From the NCBI GenBank assembly GCA_020466095.1, contig CM035809.1:25325455-25389454 (forward strand): 64,000 nucleotides of DNA. The letters run 5' to 3'. Positions 46,818 to 56,939 of the stretch are shown piece after piece. Under the pieces are notes generated by a model, which was not told the DNA's origin, did not search any database, and saw only the letters and a list, made by a program, of their open reading frames with translations. Positions within the stretch are counted from its first letter, which is position 1. Each line of letters opens with the position of its first letter. The DNA comes from Chlorops oryzae. Its lineage: Eukaryota; Arthropoda; Insecta; Diptera; Chloropidae. The position numbers were made by a program, and so were the translations under genes.

Positions 46818-48275
46818 ATGAAAATCGCAATTGTTGTTGTTGTTGCTATTTTCGCATTGATTTGCATATTTTGCTTATCAAATGCAAAAGCAAAAGAACA
46901 AAGGCCGAAGCGCAGTTTTATTAATCCTTATCCGCGCTATAAACTATACAATGATAATGACGATCCTGGAGAGCCGCTTTTTCTTACACCCTTAATTGAA
47001 GATCCGAAAATGAAAAAATCCGAAATAAGGAATAAAGCGCGAGTTAATGGATCGCAATTTCGTGGAGTTGAGAGTTATTCTGGTTATTTGACCGTTGCGA
47101 AGAATTACAATTCGAACATGTTCTTTTGGTATTTCCCAGCAGAGGAAAATCAAGCGTATGCCCCTGTCCTATTATGGTTGCAAGGAGGGCCAGGCGCATC
47201 ATCATTATATGGATTGTTTACAGAGAATGGACCGTTTGAAATCGATCCGAATGGTCATTTGCGAAAACGCAACTATACTTGGAGTCGCACTCATAATCTT
47301 ATCTATATTGACAATCCAGTGGGCACTGGATTCAGTTTTACGGAAAAGGATGCTGGCTATGCTCGCAATGAACGTGATGTTGGACGTAATTTGCATGAAG
47401 CTGTTATGCAACTATATGAATTGTTCGACTGGAATCCGACAAATCAATTTTGGATAAGCGGTGAATCGTACGCTGGAAAATATGTACCAGCGCTGGCCTA
47501 TCATATACATAGGGTTCAAAATTCAGTTGATACACGTGTGCATATTCCTTTGAAGGGAATTGCAATCGGAAACGGCTTCTCAGATCCCATACATCAGTTA
47601 AAATATAGTGACTATTTGTATCAGTTAGGTTTAATTGATGAACATGGCCGTGACGAATTTTATCGCGCCGAAGATGAAGGCGTGAAATGTATTGAACGTC
47701 ATAATATGACCTGCGCTTTTGATACATTTGATAGTCTAATCAATGGTGACCAAACGAATGGATCGATATTTCGTAATCTAACCGGCTTTGAATTCTACTT
47801 TAATTATTTGAGAACAAAAGACGATGGTGCGGGTGAGGCGATGGCTAAATTCCTACAATCCTCGGTGACTCGTCGTGCTATTCATGTGGGAAATAAAACG
47901 TTCCACGATACGGATGAAGTGAATCAAGTTGAATTACATCTAAAAAAAGATGTCATGGATACAGTTGCGCCGTGGATAGCTGAGCTGTTGGACAACTACA
48001 TCGTTTGCATCTATAACGGGCAATTGGATATTATTGTAGCTTATCCGTTGACGCGAAATTATTTGCAACATTTGAAATTCGCTGCTGCAGATCAATATAA
48101 AACCGCACAGCGTATGATATGGCGAGTTGATGGCGAAGTGGCTGGATATGCGAAGCACGCTGGACATCTCATTGAGATTATGGTTCGCAATGCTGGACAT
48201 ATGGCACCAGCCGATCAACCGAAATGGATGTTCAATCTAATTGATCATTTGACTCACTATAAAAAGGTTGCATAA
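46818..48275 (+). CDS. Serine carboxypeptidase, vitellogenic carboxypeptidase/CPVL type (S10), single exon
   Basis: 485 residues without introns. Peptidase family S10 enzymes remove C-terminal residues in lysosomes or after secretion. Residues 1 to about 25 (MKIAIVVVVAIFALICIFCL) form a signal peptide. The oxyanion motif GGPGASS starts at residue 123. The catalytic serine is Ser217 in WISGESYAGKY, the aspartate is Asp404 in NGQLDIIV, and the histidine is His461 in NAGHMAPADQP. FFWYFPAE and the intact triad favour an active enzyme. Length is normal for the CPVL branch. ATG at 46818 is chosen because the signal peptide begins there. AATAAA at 48390-48395 is a likely poly(A) signal, only a few bases from the stop of the convergent methyltransferase gene. 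Assignment to CPVL as against related S10 members is by general resemblance. Confidence 0.93.
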   Translation: MKIAIVVVVAIFALICIFCLSNAKAKEQRPKRSFINPYPRYKLYNDNDDPGEPLFLTPLIEDPKMKKSEIRNKARVNGSQFRGVESYSGYLTVAKNYNSNMFFWYFPAEENQAYAPVLLWLQGGPGASSLYGLFTENGPFEIDPNGHLRKRNYTWSRTHNLIYIDNPVGTGFSFTEKDAGYARNERDVGRNLHEAVMQLYELFDWNPTNQFWISGESYAGKYVPALAYHIHRVQNSVDTRVHIPLKGIAIGNGFSDPIHQLKYSDYLYQLGLIDEHGRDEFYRAEDEGVKCIERHNMTCAFDTFDSLINGDQTNGSIFRNLTGFEFYFNYLRTKDDGAGEAMAKFLQSSVTRRAIHVGNKTFHDTDEVNQVELHLKKDVMDTVAPWIAELLDNYIVCIYNGQLDIIVAYPLTRNYLQHLKFAAADQYKTAQRMIWRVDGEVAGYAKHAGHLIEIMVRNAGHMAPADQPKWMFNLIDHLTHYKKVA

Positions 48276-48401
48276 GTTTCCAATTTGCTTTAACCGAAAA
48301 AGAAAGTAAGGTCACAAAAGCTTTGTCTCTGTAAAGATTTAATATTAGAGAATGTTGGTGTTAGAATCGATTTATTTTCCTCCTACTTAAATAAAGTCTT
48401 A

Positions 48402-49183
48402 TCAGCTCTTAGTTGTTTCTTTGCCCTTAAATCCTCTTGCTAGTAGAAATAATTCCGCAGAATCGGAACGACTTGATTTCGGTTTAACTCGTTTCACTTT
48501 CTCATAGAAGCGCTTAACGTCATTTTCCAATTTTCCGGTGTCTCCATTGTCCCAAACTTTCATGACTAGATTACTGCCTTCGGCTGATATATTGAGGGAG
48601 AATCGTAGTACCGAGTAGCATAAATTAACAATATTCTCCTGATCGAGCATACGTATTCCAGTGGCGTTCGGAGCCATATCCGACAGTACACAATTGACTG
48701 AACGACCGTTCAAAGCTTTCATTAATCTTTCTTGTGTTTCGGGTTTTGTAAAATCCATTCCCCCAAATATGGACGCACCCTGTTAAAAGGAAAGAAGTTG
48801 TAAAAACAATCCATTCTTTAGATTGTTCAATTCAAACTCACCTCTAGTTCATGGAAATGCAGCAAATCAACACTAAACACTGCACCTTTTGGCTCTTCTT
48901 CCAAACTTCCTTTCGAATTCGTCTTCTCAATAGCAACTTGGCTCCAACTTCCAGGTGCAGCTCCGCAATCTACAACGACATCTCCTGGCTTGAGGATTTT
49001 GTACTTCTCATCCATTTCCAATAGCTTAAAAGCACTCCGGCAACGATAGTTCAGCATATGGGCCTTTTCCACATAAGGATCTGCCAATTGTCTCGTTAGC
49101 CATTCTTGGGAACTTTTGCTTTTTCCTTTTAAATTTCGCGGTATTTGCTTCGCAAGGCTTCTCGTGAACGTTTTTAAAAACAT
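48402..49183 (-). CDS. MRM2: Mitochondrial rRNA 2'-O-methyltransferase (MRM2/FtsJ family), two exons
   Basis: Exons 49183-48842 and 48779-48402 join in phase 0 (GAG|GTGAGT, then ACAG|GGT), giving 239 residues. FtsJ/RrmJ enzymes methylate the ribose of the A-loop of large-subunit rRNA; animal MRM2 does so in mitochondria. The N-terminus (MFLKTFTRSLAKQIPRNLKG) is basic and presequence-like. The SAM-binding motif I is VVDCGAAPGSWSQVA (about 70-84). The family K-D-K-E tetrad is visible as K53, D148 (SDMAPN), K188 (VMKVW) and E223 (SDSAELFLLA). Length fits MRM2, not the longer nucleolar paralogues. A minus-strand AATAAA at 48371-48376 is a likely poly(A) signal lying inside the 3' end of the carboxypeptidase transcript. 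Confidence 0.93.
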
Positions 49184-51645
49184 TGCTTTCGTGTTTCTTT
49201 CAAATTGACTGGATTTTTGTTAATAAATCTATTATTCAATTCGGTTATCAAATGCCGCCTTTATTATCAAAACAATATCAGCTGTTGTACAAAAACAATA
49301 ACAGTAAAAATGTCAAAACGTAATATAACTAAGGCTTTCACATGAAATGAAAAGGCTGCCCACACACGCTACACTAAGCTGTACAACCTGCAATCGTTAC
49401 CTTCGCAAGCCCCACAACGACATATCGTGCATTTGCCACAAAGATAGCGAACTTGAGGTATGTTATTTTAGAATTTTAATTTATTTTATTTTTTTTTTTG
49501 GGAGCAATCAACAATCAAATATCTATATTGCTAGAAAAAAATGTGCTCCATCTTGGTTTTTGTTAGTCTAAAGTCAAGCTACAGCCTAATTGTCGCTTTT
49601 ATATATAATTTTTTCCCTCTTGCATAAGAGGTCGAAGTTTTTGGTCTAACATTTAGGGTTGATATTTTCATACGTTAAGAAAAAACTTCAAAATTAATGT
49701 AAATAAATATATTAAAATAGTGTCCAAACAATTTTTTTTGGCAGTAGATGGTTGAAGTAAGGCTTCAAAAATAATTGTATATCAGTTTTCGTCACCATAT
49801 AACCAATGTTTTTTGTTTTAATTCTATTTATTTTTTATATTATTTAATTTAATATATTTTTAAAAATTTATTTTAAGTATTTTTTGTCAGATACCATATA
49901 ATGGTACGAATGCGATCAAGGGTTAAACTTTTTCTGAATGCACTTTGTAGTGTTGGGCCTCAATCGACTAGCTGTATGGAAGATTGTTGCGTTTCTCATC
50001 GCCTCACCAAACACATACCATTAGAATTATAATCTAGCCTTTAAGTACCTGCTCTGCGGACAACTTCGAAAGCACCTGTTCAAATCGGTTATCAATTGCC
50101 GCCTTTATTTTCAAAACAATATAAGCTGTTGTACAAAAACAATAGCACTGATACGCAGGGCTGCCACAGTTGGTGTTTTAGTGCCAAAACTGGCATTTTA
50201 TTTTTCACTTGGCACTGTGGCTCTTTTTTTGTTGTATTTAGCTCTTTTTTGGCTTTCTTACGCCACTAGTACAATTACTGAATAACAGATTGAAAGCCAA
50301 TAGAATTTCGGTGCCAGCAAAAGTTGTCGAAGTCGCTAACAATGGAATCAATGGGCGGACTGAATGAAAAAACTTGTTCTGAATCAATTTTTAAATAAAA
50401 CTGTTGTTTTGTATATAAATAATATTTTGGCTCCTTTTTGGTCAAATTGGCTCTTTTTTTGAATTGTCTTGGCACTTTTATATTTTTGGAAATGGCAGCC
50501 GTGCTGATATGTCAAAGCGTGTAGCCAAGGACTTTAGTGTCAAATGAAAAGGGTGCCCACAACACTGCACTAAGTTGTACAACCAATTCGAACGTCAAAA
50601 TCACTATTTTGCGACATATGGTAGACATCTAGGGAAATTTTCTTTGGGCTTCTTTTTCGTAGAGCGAGCCATATCCATTTTATGTTTTGATTAAAAAGTG
50701 CTTTTTCAAAATGCCTACTCCTCGTCGCTTTCTTTCGATAAATATCCCTTTTATGTAGGGAGTATATTTTTGGGCTACTTATTTAGTCCTTTTCTTGTGG
50801 TTTCAAGTGAGGCTGAGTAAGCATCATGATCCCGAGAGCAATGTCATCATTAGCGAAGCTTGTGCCACAATCTCCAAGCTGTTAAAGTCGAAGAGAAATG
50901 ATGAAGATAACAGCGATCCATTTTTCCTTAGCGTCTGGTCTCCAGGCTGGGAGTAAATGGCTTAAGCTACATTTGTATCTGTATAGCAGGATTTCATAAG
51001 ATTCGGCAACGAAAGAGACACAACTCAAAATTTGTAATTATTCAGAAAACGCGAAAAACCAAATTCGTCGCAGTGTCAATCAAAAAAGACGTGACAGCTT
51101 TTTTTCGGCCTTTTAGACAGATGACTTATGAACAAGATTCATTGCATAATTCGAAATTCACAAATTTTGAGTTGTGACACTTTAGCCGGGCTGCGATATG
51201 GAGCGTTTCGCGTTTGGCCGGTACCCCATATCGGTTAAACTACTCAATACCTAATCCCAGAAACGGCCATATATTTGCCCTATGCTCTGCCAAAGAACGA
51301 GAACCAGGCCCGTCGAGAGAAAATAGGGGGTTTTGGAGCTTTCCTTTCCAGGGGCCCCCCTCGAAACTAACATTGACCAGGAAAAATTTTCACCACTCTC
51401 TTACCTAAGAGTTAATTGGTATTTCCTCAGCCGGGTGTCTCATCCAAAATTTACCATCTGCCAAAACGGACATGGAGTTCATAATTACCACAGGGTAGAT
51501 ATTGCACATAGTTGCATTTTGTGTCCTTGTTACGTTTGTTCCGATTAATCAAAGCATAAAGTAATTAAACAAAAAATTAAACTTTATTATTTTTTGCATT
51601 AATATGATGAACGAGAGAGCATAAATAATGAGGGATATTTTATTT
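49184..51645. other. Intergenic region with a duplicated, interrupted upstream segment
   Basis: About 49236-49395, the flank of the MRM2 gene, is repeated at about 50085-50155 and 50505-50590, split there by about 345 bp of other sequence. An eroded TTAA-type MITE lies at about 49732-49926 and a hairpin at about 51016-51180 (CACAACTCAAAATTTGT and inverse). The frame at 49347-49571 (CTTCNRYLRKPH...) and that at 51214-51408 are not recognisable genes. Confidence 0.55.
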
Positions 51646-54600
51646 TTACAGCTTCATCGCTGCGTATTTGCAATAAACGTGTATGGGGTCAATTAGTTCC
51701 GTAAAATTTCTGCCTTCATAGCTAAACTCTGTGTATGGCAATTGAAAGAGTGTCTTCAGACCGATTTTCTCAGCGACTCTTTGTGAGAATTTTGAAGTGA
51801 GTACCGAGCAAATTGCCTGGGGTTTCAAATCACGAATGTTTTTCGGTAATTTCTCAATTTCTTCGAATGTTCCGTTCAACATTCGGCGTGCAAATTCAAC
51901 GGAATGTTTTGATAATAATGTCGCCAGGCCACGCCCACCAAATTCTTGACATGTTGAGAGGAAAACGATTTCCATCGCACAATCGATATTCCATTCTTTG
52001 AAGAGATCAAAAGTCGTTTCCATGCGCTCCAGCAATGCACCAACGCATATCATACCAGGCGAACTGAAATGTTCGAAGACAGAAGCCAAGTAGGAGACGG
52101 CAGCGGGGCACTGCAAGTTCGAGACTACATATTAAACAGATTCTTCGTTTTTTGAGAATTCTACCAATCATCATGCCTGGTTGCAACCAGTTCGTGCAAA
52201 TATCCAACACATGCAAACACATGAAATCAATTTCAATGACCTGCGCCTTTCATTGTAACTGGCTTTATATGTTTGCATGTGTTGATTATTATTTTTTTTT
52301 TTTTTTTAGGAATTCTTGCGATATTGAAGAAAGTGATTCAGGCATCACATCAGACTCACCAAAATTTTGTTGATACAAATCGCTGCGAGTTTCTTCGAAT
52401 CGCAGTGAATCGCCCCAAATGAAATGTTATCCACGAGCATGGCTCGAATGAGCGTCTGCATCTCTTTTCTCGACTGTTGGCTTCCATTTAAATTGCATGC
52501 GATACTGATGTTCTCGTATTTCATGAAATTATCTTGAAAAAGCTGAAATTAAGCATGTTTTTTTGTTAACGTAAATATTCTATTTAGTTCTAAAATTTCA
52601 ATAATTCCCGCTTTATTGAGTCATGTTTAAAAAAATTAAATTAAAAAAAGGAATGCTGGAATTTTATTTATTGAAGTTTCTTTTAATACAAAAAAAATTT
52701 CTTGTCTTTTTTTCTTGTTCAATTAACCGGGATTTTCATTTTAAATTAAAAATCCGATTTCTTATTGAAGTTAAAAATAAATTCTTGTTTTTCTTGTCAT
52801 TAAGATTTTATTTTTCTTATAAAAGCGAATAAGTTTTAAGCAACTTAAAGAGCGAATATTTCACTAGAACCTTTATGTGGAGCTTTTTAAATTTTAAAGG
52901 AAAATATTTAACCCTTTGTCGGCTTGCATTTTGGCTTAATAACTTAATGAATGATGTTCTACGACAAAAAATTAATTTTTTAAAGGAACTCTTGTAAGAA
53001 AATCGAAATTTCAGAAAACTTAAAATGGAATTTTAGGACCTTTTAATAAAAAAAATGTCTTAGCTTTTTTTTCTTGTTCAATTAACCGGGATTTTCATTT
53101 TTTAAATTAAAAAAAAGGAATGGTCGAATTTTATTTATTGAAGTTTCTTTTAATACAAAAAAATTTCTTAGTTTTTTTTTCTTGTTCAATTAACCGGGAT
53201 TTTCATTTTTTCCTTCTCATTACAAAAATAATTGTTCTAAGAACTTAAAAGCGAATAAGTTTTGACAATAAGAGGGATTTTCCCCTTCATGTGAAGCTTT
53301 TTAAATTTTAAAGGAAAATATTTAACCCTTTGTCGGCCTGCTTTTCGACTTAATAACTTAATGAATGATGTTCAACGACAAAAAATTAATTTTTATGAGG
53401 AACTCTTGTAAGAAAATCGAAACTTTCAGAAAACTTAAAATGAAATTTTAGGACCTTTTGTGGGAAGTTTTATGTTAAAATGTCTGAAAAACTTTTTAAA
53501 TTCAATAGGGCTCTTATCACTTATCCCATTAATGACCCATATTCAGATTTGAAGTAAATATTTGCATATGAAAGGAAAGCAAGTAAATTAGCAAAAACCT
53601 CACAAAGAAGAGAGAGAGAGAGAGAGAGAGACAATTGTCGGTGCCCATTTCCTTTTGTGAAAAATGAATTTCAATTAGCCTAGCTCCGCTTTTACTTTGC
53701 GCAAAAAAGTTAAATAAGTCAAAAATTAGGATGCAACCTTGCGTACTTACTTGATTACTTGAAAGCTCAGTATAAGCGAAAATATTAAATTTTTTACGAA
53801 GTAACTTTCAATTTTTTGTTTTTCCTTGTGTTTTTTTTATAGCCACATCGGCATAAGGGTAGGGAATTTAAGTAACAAATTTTTTCTATAGGACAAAAAA
53901 TTTTTTTTGTAGCATTCAAAATGAAAAACACAAAAAAATAACCATAAAAAATAAACTCCGAAGCAAGCCGTATGAATAATTAGACTGCGGTAATTCATAA
54001 ATTAATCAATAAAATTTGAGCAGTACGAAATGGACAAACATTGGTGCTTAATGGGTTAACGGATATCAGTTATATGAGAACAGTTAAAGGTTTAACTCAT
54101 AGCAGAACATTTGATAGCTTTGAAATATTATCGGCAAGGATAAAAATAATTGTAATTATCATAAATTGTTGATATTTCCCGCTGGGGGGCTTAGGGTATC
54201 TCGAAGATGTCAAAATTGAATTATCGTTTGTGTTCGTTGAACTTTTGAAATTACATTGAACTTCAAAAAAAAATTCGTCTCCGTACTTTTATGACCGCTT
54301 TTAACCGGTTTTCGATATGACAATAAATTTATTAAGGATTGAGGGTGTTAGACTCATTTTGTCACAGCGCCCATTCGATTGCAGTAAATGCTTCTTTTTT
54401 TTTTTGTTATTATTGTAACAAAAATATGACCATTCCTGTCAAAGCTTGTGTATTTTGAAAAATACATTGTCATATCACATTGTGCCGATCATATCGACAA
54501 AAAGGACACGTCAAAGGGCAAAAAGGACACGTCAAAGAATTTTATTTCTTTTTCAATCTTCACTGTAAAGGAAGGGTTAAAGCGATTTCATGATCCATTT

Positions 54601-54826
54601 AGTCCATAAGCCCTCAAGCTATTACAACAAGGATCATTTCATTCAAACCCACCTGCTCCGCTTCGTCATAGAGGTCTTCAGTTATTTGAACGATCTCGAA
54701 TTCACCTGCAAAATTTTTTAAAAGAATTTTTTTTTTTTAATTTTATATATTTACTGCACAATGAAATTTGCATTCCGGATAGTATTGCTCACCGTTACAG
54801 ATGAGAAGGGGAGTGCCGTTGGACAT
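51646..54826 (-). CDS. GNAT N-acetyltransferase, arylalkylamine/dopamine N-acetyltransferase-like, paralogue A
   Basis: Exons 54826-54793, 54705-54653, 52542-52360 and 52110-51646 join in phase (34, 53, 183 and 465 nt) to give 244 residues: MSNGTPLLICNG, then EFEIVQITEDLYDEAEQ, LFQDNFMKYENIS and so on. GNAT enzymes move an acetyl group from acetyl-CoA to an amine. The insect aralkylamine branch acts on dopamine, serotonin and similar amines in cuticle and nerve. The acetyl-CoA loop is seen at QEFGGRGLATLLSKH after the beta strand MEIVFLSTC. IRDLKPQAICSVLTSKFSQR is the usual late helix. The substrate cannot be told. The 2.1 kb third intron holds a tandem duplication. The neighbour at 56940-61640 is its paralogue. 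Confidence 0.85.
52644..53465. repeat. Imperfect tandem duplication, about 400 bp, in the GNAT A intron
   Basis: 52644-53045 and 53109-53465 share, in order, GAATTTTATTTATTGAAG, TTAACCGGGATTTTCATTTT, TATTTAACCCTTTGTCGGC and CTCTTGTAAGAAAATCGAAA. The phrase TTAACCGGGATTTTC occurs three times in all, so there was an added partial copy at about 53050-53105. Confidence 0.8.
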
Positions 54827-56939
54827 TTTTTTAATTTTTTTGGTTAATAATTATTTTTCTTGTTTGTTTAACTGAGCCGACGACTACGATTCACCCACTT
54901 TGAGCGCCTCGCGTAAACTAATCGGACTCCTCGATCAGCAGTCCAAAAACAAAACCGCAACCACCTCCCAATGCGTAAAAAGAAAAAAAAAAAATTGAAA
55001 ATTCCAATTGCATTTCATTTTTTCTTTTTTTTCCTCTCATTTTTCGCTAATAATTTTTATTATTTTTTTTTGCATAAATTTATGAATTCGCGGACGGGCA
55101 ATTCAAATTCTTGGCACCTCACTGAGAGCACTTCCGATGAGCGATTGCTGCTCTCCTTCTGGCATCGGAAATGTGAGGCGATGTCGCATCCATTCACGTC
55201 CATTGAGATGCACAATTTCATCGCCATTTTCAGCTTTGAGTGTTAAGTTTTTTTTATTGAAATAAATTGAAAATTATAAAATACGAATAGCAAATGAAGG
55301 TCTTCTCGCGGTTTATATAAAGAAATTGTTTGTTGGGTAACAAGAAATGCAGTTGAAAAAAGAAATTTAAGCTCTTTGGTGGCGAGCGGAGAGGAAATGT
55401 GCGTGCGTTCGAAAATTGAATCGAAATAGGGCGGTATGAATTTTTTGGATTTTTTTGAAATTTAGATTTAGAAATTTTACTCCGAAATAAACCCGAAAAA
55501 TAACTCCGAAATAACTCCGAATTGACTCCGAAATGGCATCGAAATAACTCCGAAATGGCTTCGAAATGACTCCGAAATGGTTTCGAAATGACTCCGAAAT
55601 GGCTTCAAAATTAGTCCGAATTGACTACGAAATAGCTCCGAATGGACTCCGAAATAGATCCGAATGGACTCCGAAATAGGTCCGAATGGACTCTGAATGG
55701 ACTCCGAAATAACTCCAAATTGACTCCGAAATATCTCCGAATGGACTCCGAAATATAAAAAAAGTGTAAGACTCAGAAATATGATTCAAAATTACTCCGA
55801 ATTGACTCCGAAATAGCTCCGAATGGACTCCGAAATAGCTCCGAATGGACTCCGAAATAGCTCCGAATGGTCTCCGAAATAGCTCCGAATGGACTCCGAA
55901 ATAGCTCCGAGTGGACTCCGAAATAGCTCCGAGTGGACTCCGAAATAGCTCCGAATGGACTCCGAAATAGCTCCGAGTTGACTCCGAAATAGCTCCGAAT
56001 GGACTCCGAATGGACTCCGAAATAGCTCCGAATTGACTCCGAAATAACTCCGAATGGACTCCGAAATAGATCCGAATGGACTCCGAAATATATAGAAAGT
56101 ATAAGACTCAGAAATATGATTCTAAAATATGTCCTAATTCAAGAAAAAAAAATATTTGAGCCTGTGAAATTTGACTCCGAAATATGTAAAAAATATAAAA
56201 TTCAAAAATATTAGTTCCAATTATGTACGTATGCAATGTGTAGATCATATGGGATTCCTAAATATTACTCCGAAATTACTCCGAAAATTTTAAATCTCCA
56301 TCAAGTTGAAGACTCTTTGATATTCGTTGCATTTGATTCGACTAGAAGAGAAGCACATTCAATTAAGGGCATTATTGGGCTCCTTCCTTGAATAAGCACT
56401 CATAAAAGGGTCCTTTAGGACCCAATAAGTTTGTCGGAGGGCATAAAATTAAAATACACATCTCTTCTACAGCATTCAAAATCTGCTCTGCTTATTGATC
56501 ATACATGTTTGGCCACCTTGTTCGTATGGCCAGTCCTCTCTGCGATGATGCTTTTTTGTTATCGAATAAAATCAATTGTAATTAATATTGCAGTGCCGGG
56601 TATGTTCTTATAACGCTGATAAACTTGGGTTGCCTTATTGCTTCCATATTTACATGAACTGACGTAAGCAGCTGATAACACAATTCACCTCCTCAAGTGC
56701 TTCAATTCGTTATCAGAGGGACTGCAATTAATTAGTTAAGGTCTTTTTTTTTTTATTTAATTACAGCGTGACTGCGAAATATTTGAAGTTTATTTAAAGA
56801 CCCAAGACTTTTTCTTACCCATTAATTATTATAAAAAAAAAAAAAACTATGTATGTAAAAGTTTTAATGCACAACCCATTGAGTTGGCCAGCTTAAAAAT
56901 AAATTATTAATCTAATTAAATTAATTTCAATGCGTTTTC
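54827..56939. other. Spacer between the two GNAT paralogues
   Basis: The frame at 55082-55246 (starting MNSRTGNSNSWHLTESTSDE) has balanced codons and a GC-richer composition than its surroundings, but no known domain, so it is noted only as a low-confidence ORF or conserved leader. The CCGAAAT array fills 55480-56290. 56300-56939 shows nothing recognisable. Confidence 0.4.
55480..56290. repeat. CCGAAAT-type tandem array, locus 3 (22-bp unit)
   Basis: GCTCCGAATGGACTCCGAAA recurs with a 22-bp period, cleanest at 55790-56080. The core ACTCCGAAAT is the same as in the other two loci, but the unit is much shorter. Confidence 0.93.

Noticed and set aside
55480..56290. CRISPR-like regular repeats
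   Set aside because: A 22-bp direct tandem repeat with no spacers and no cas genes.
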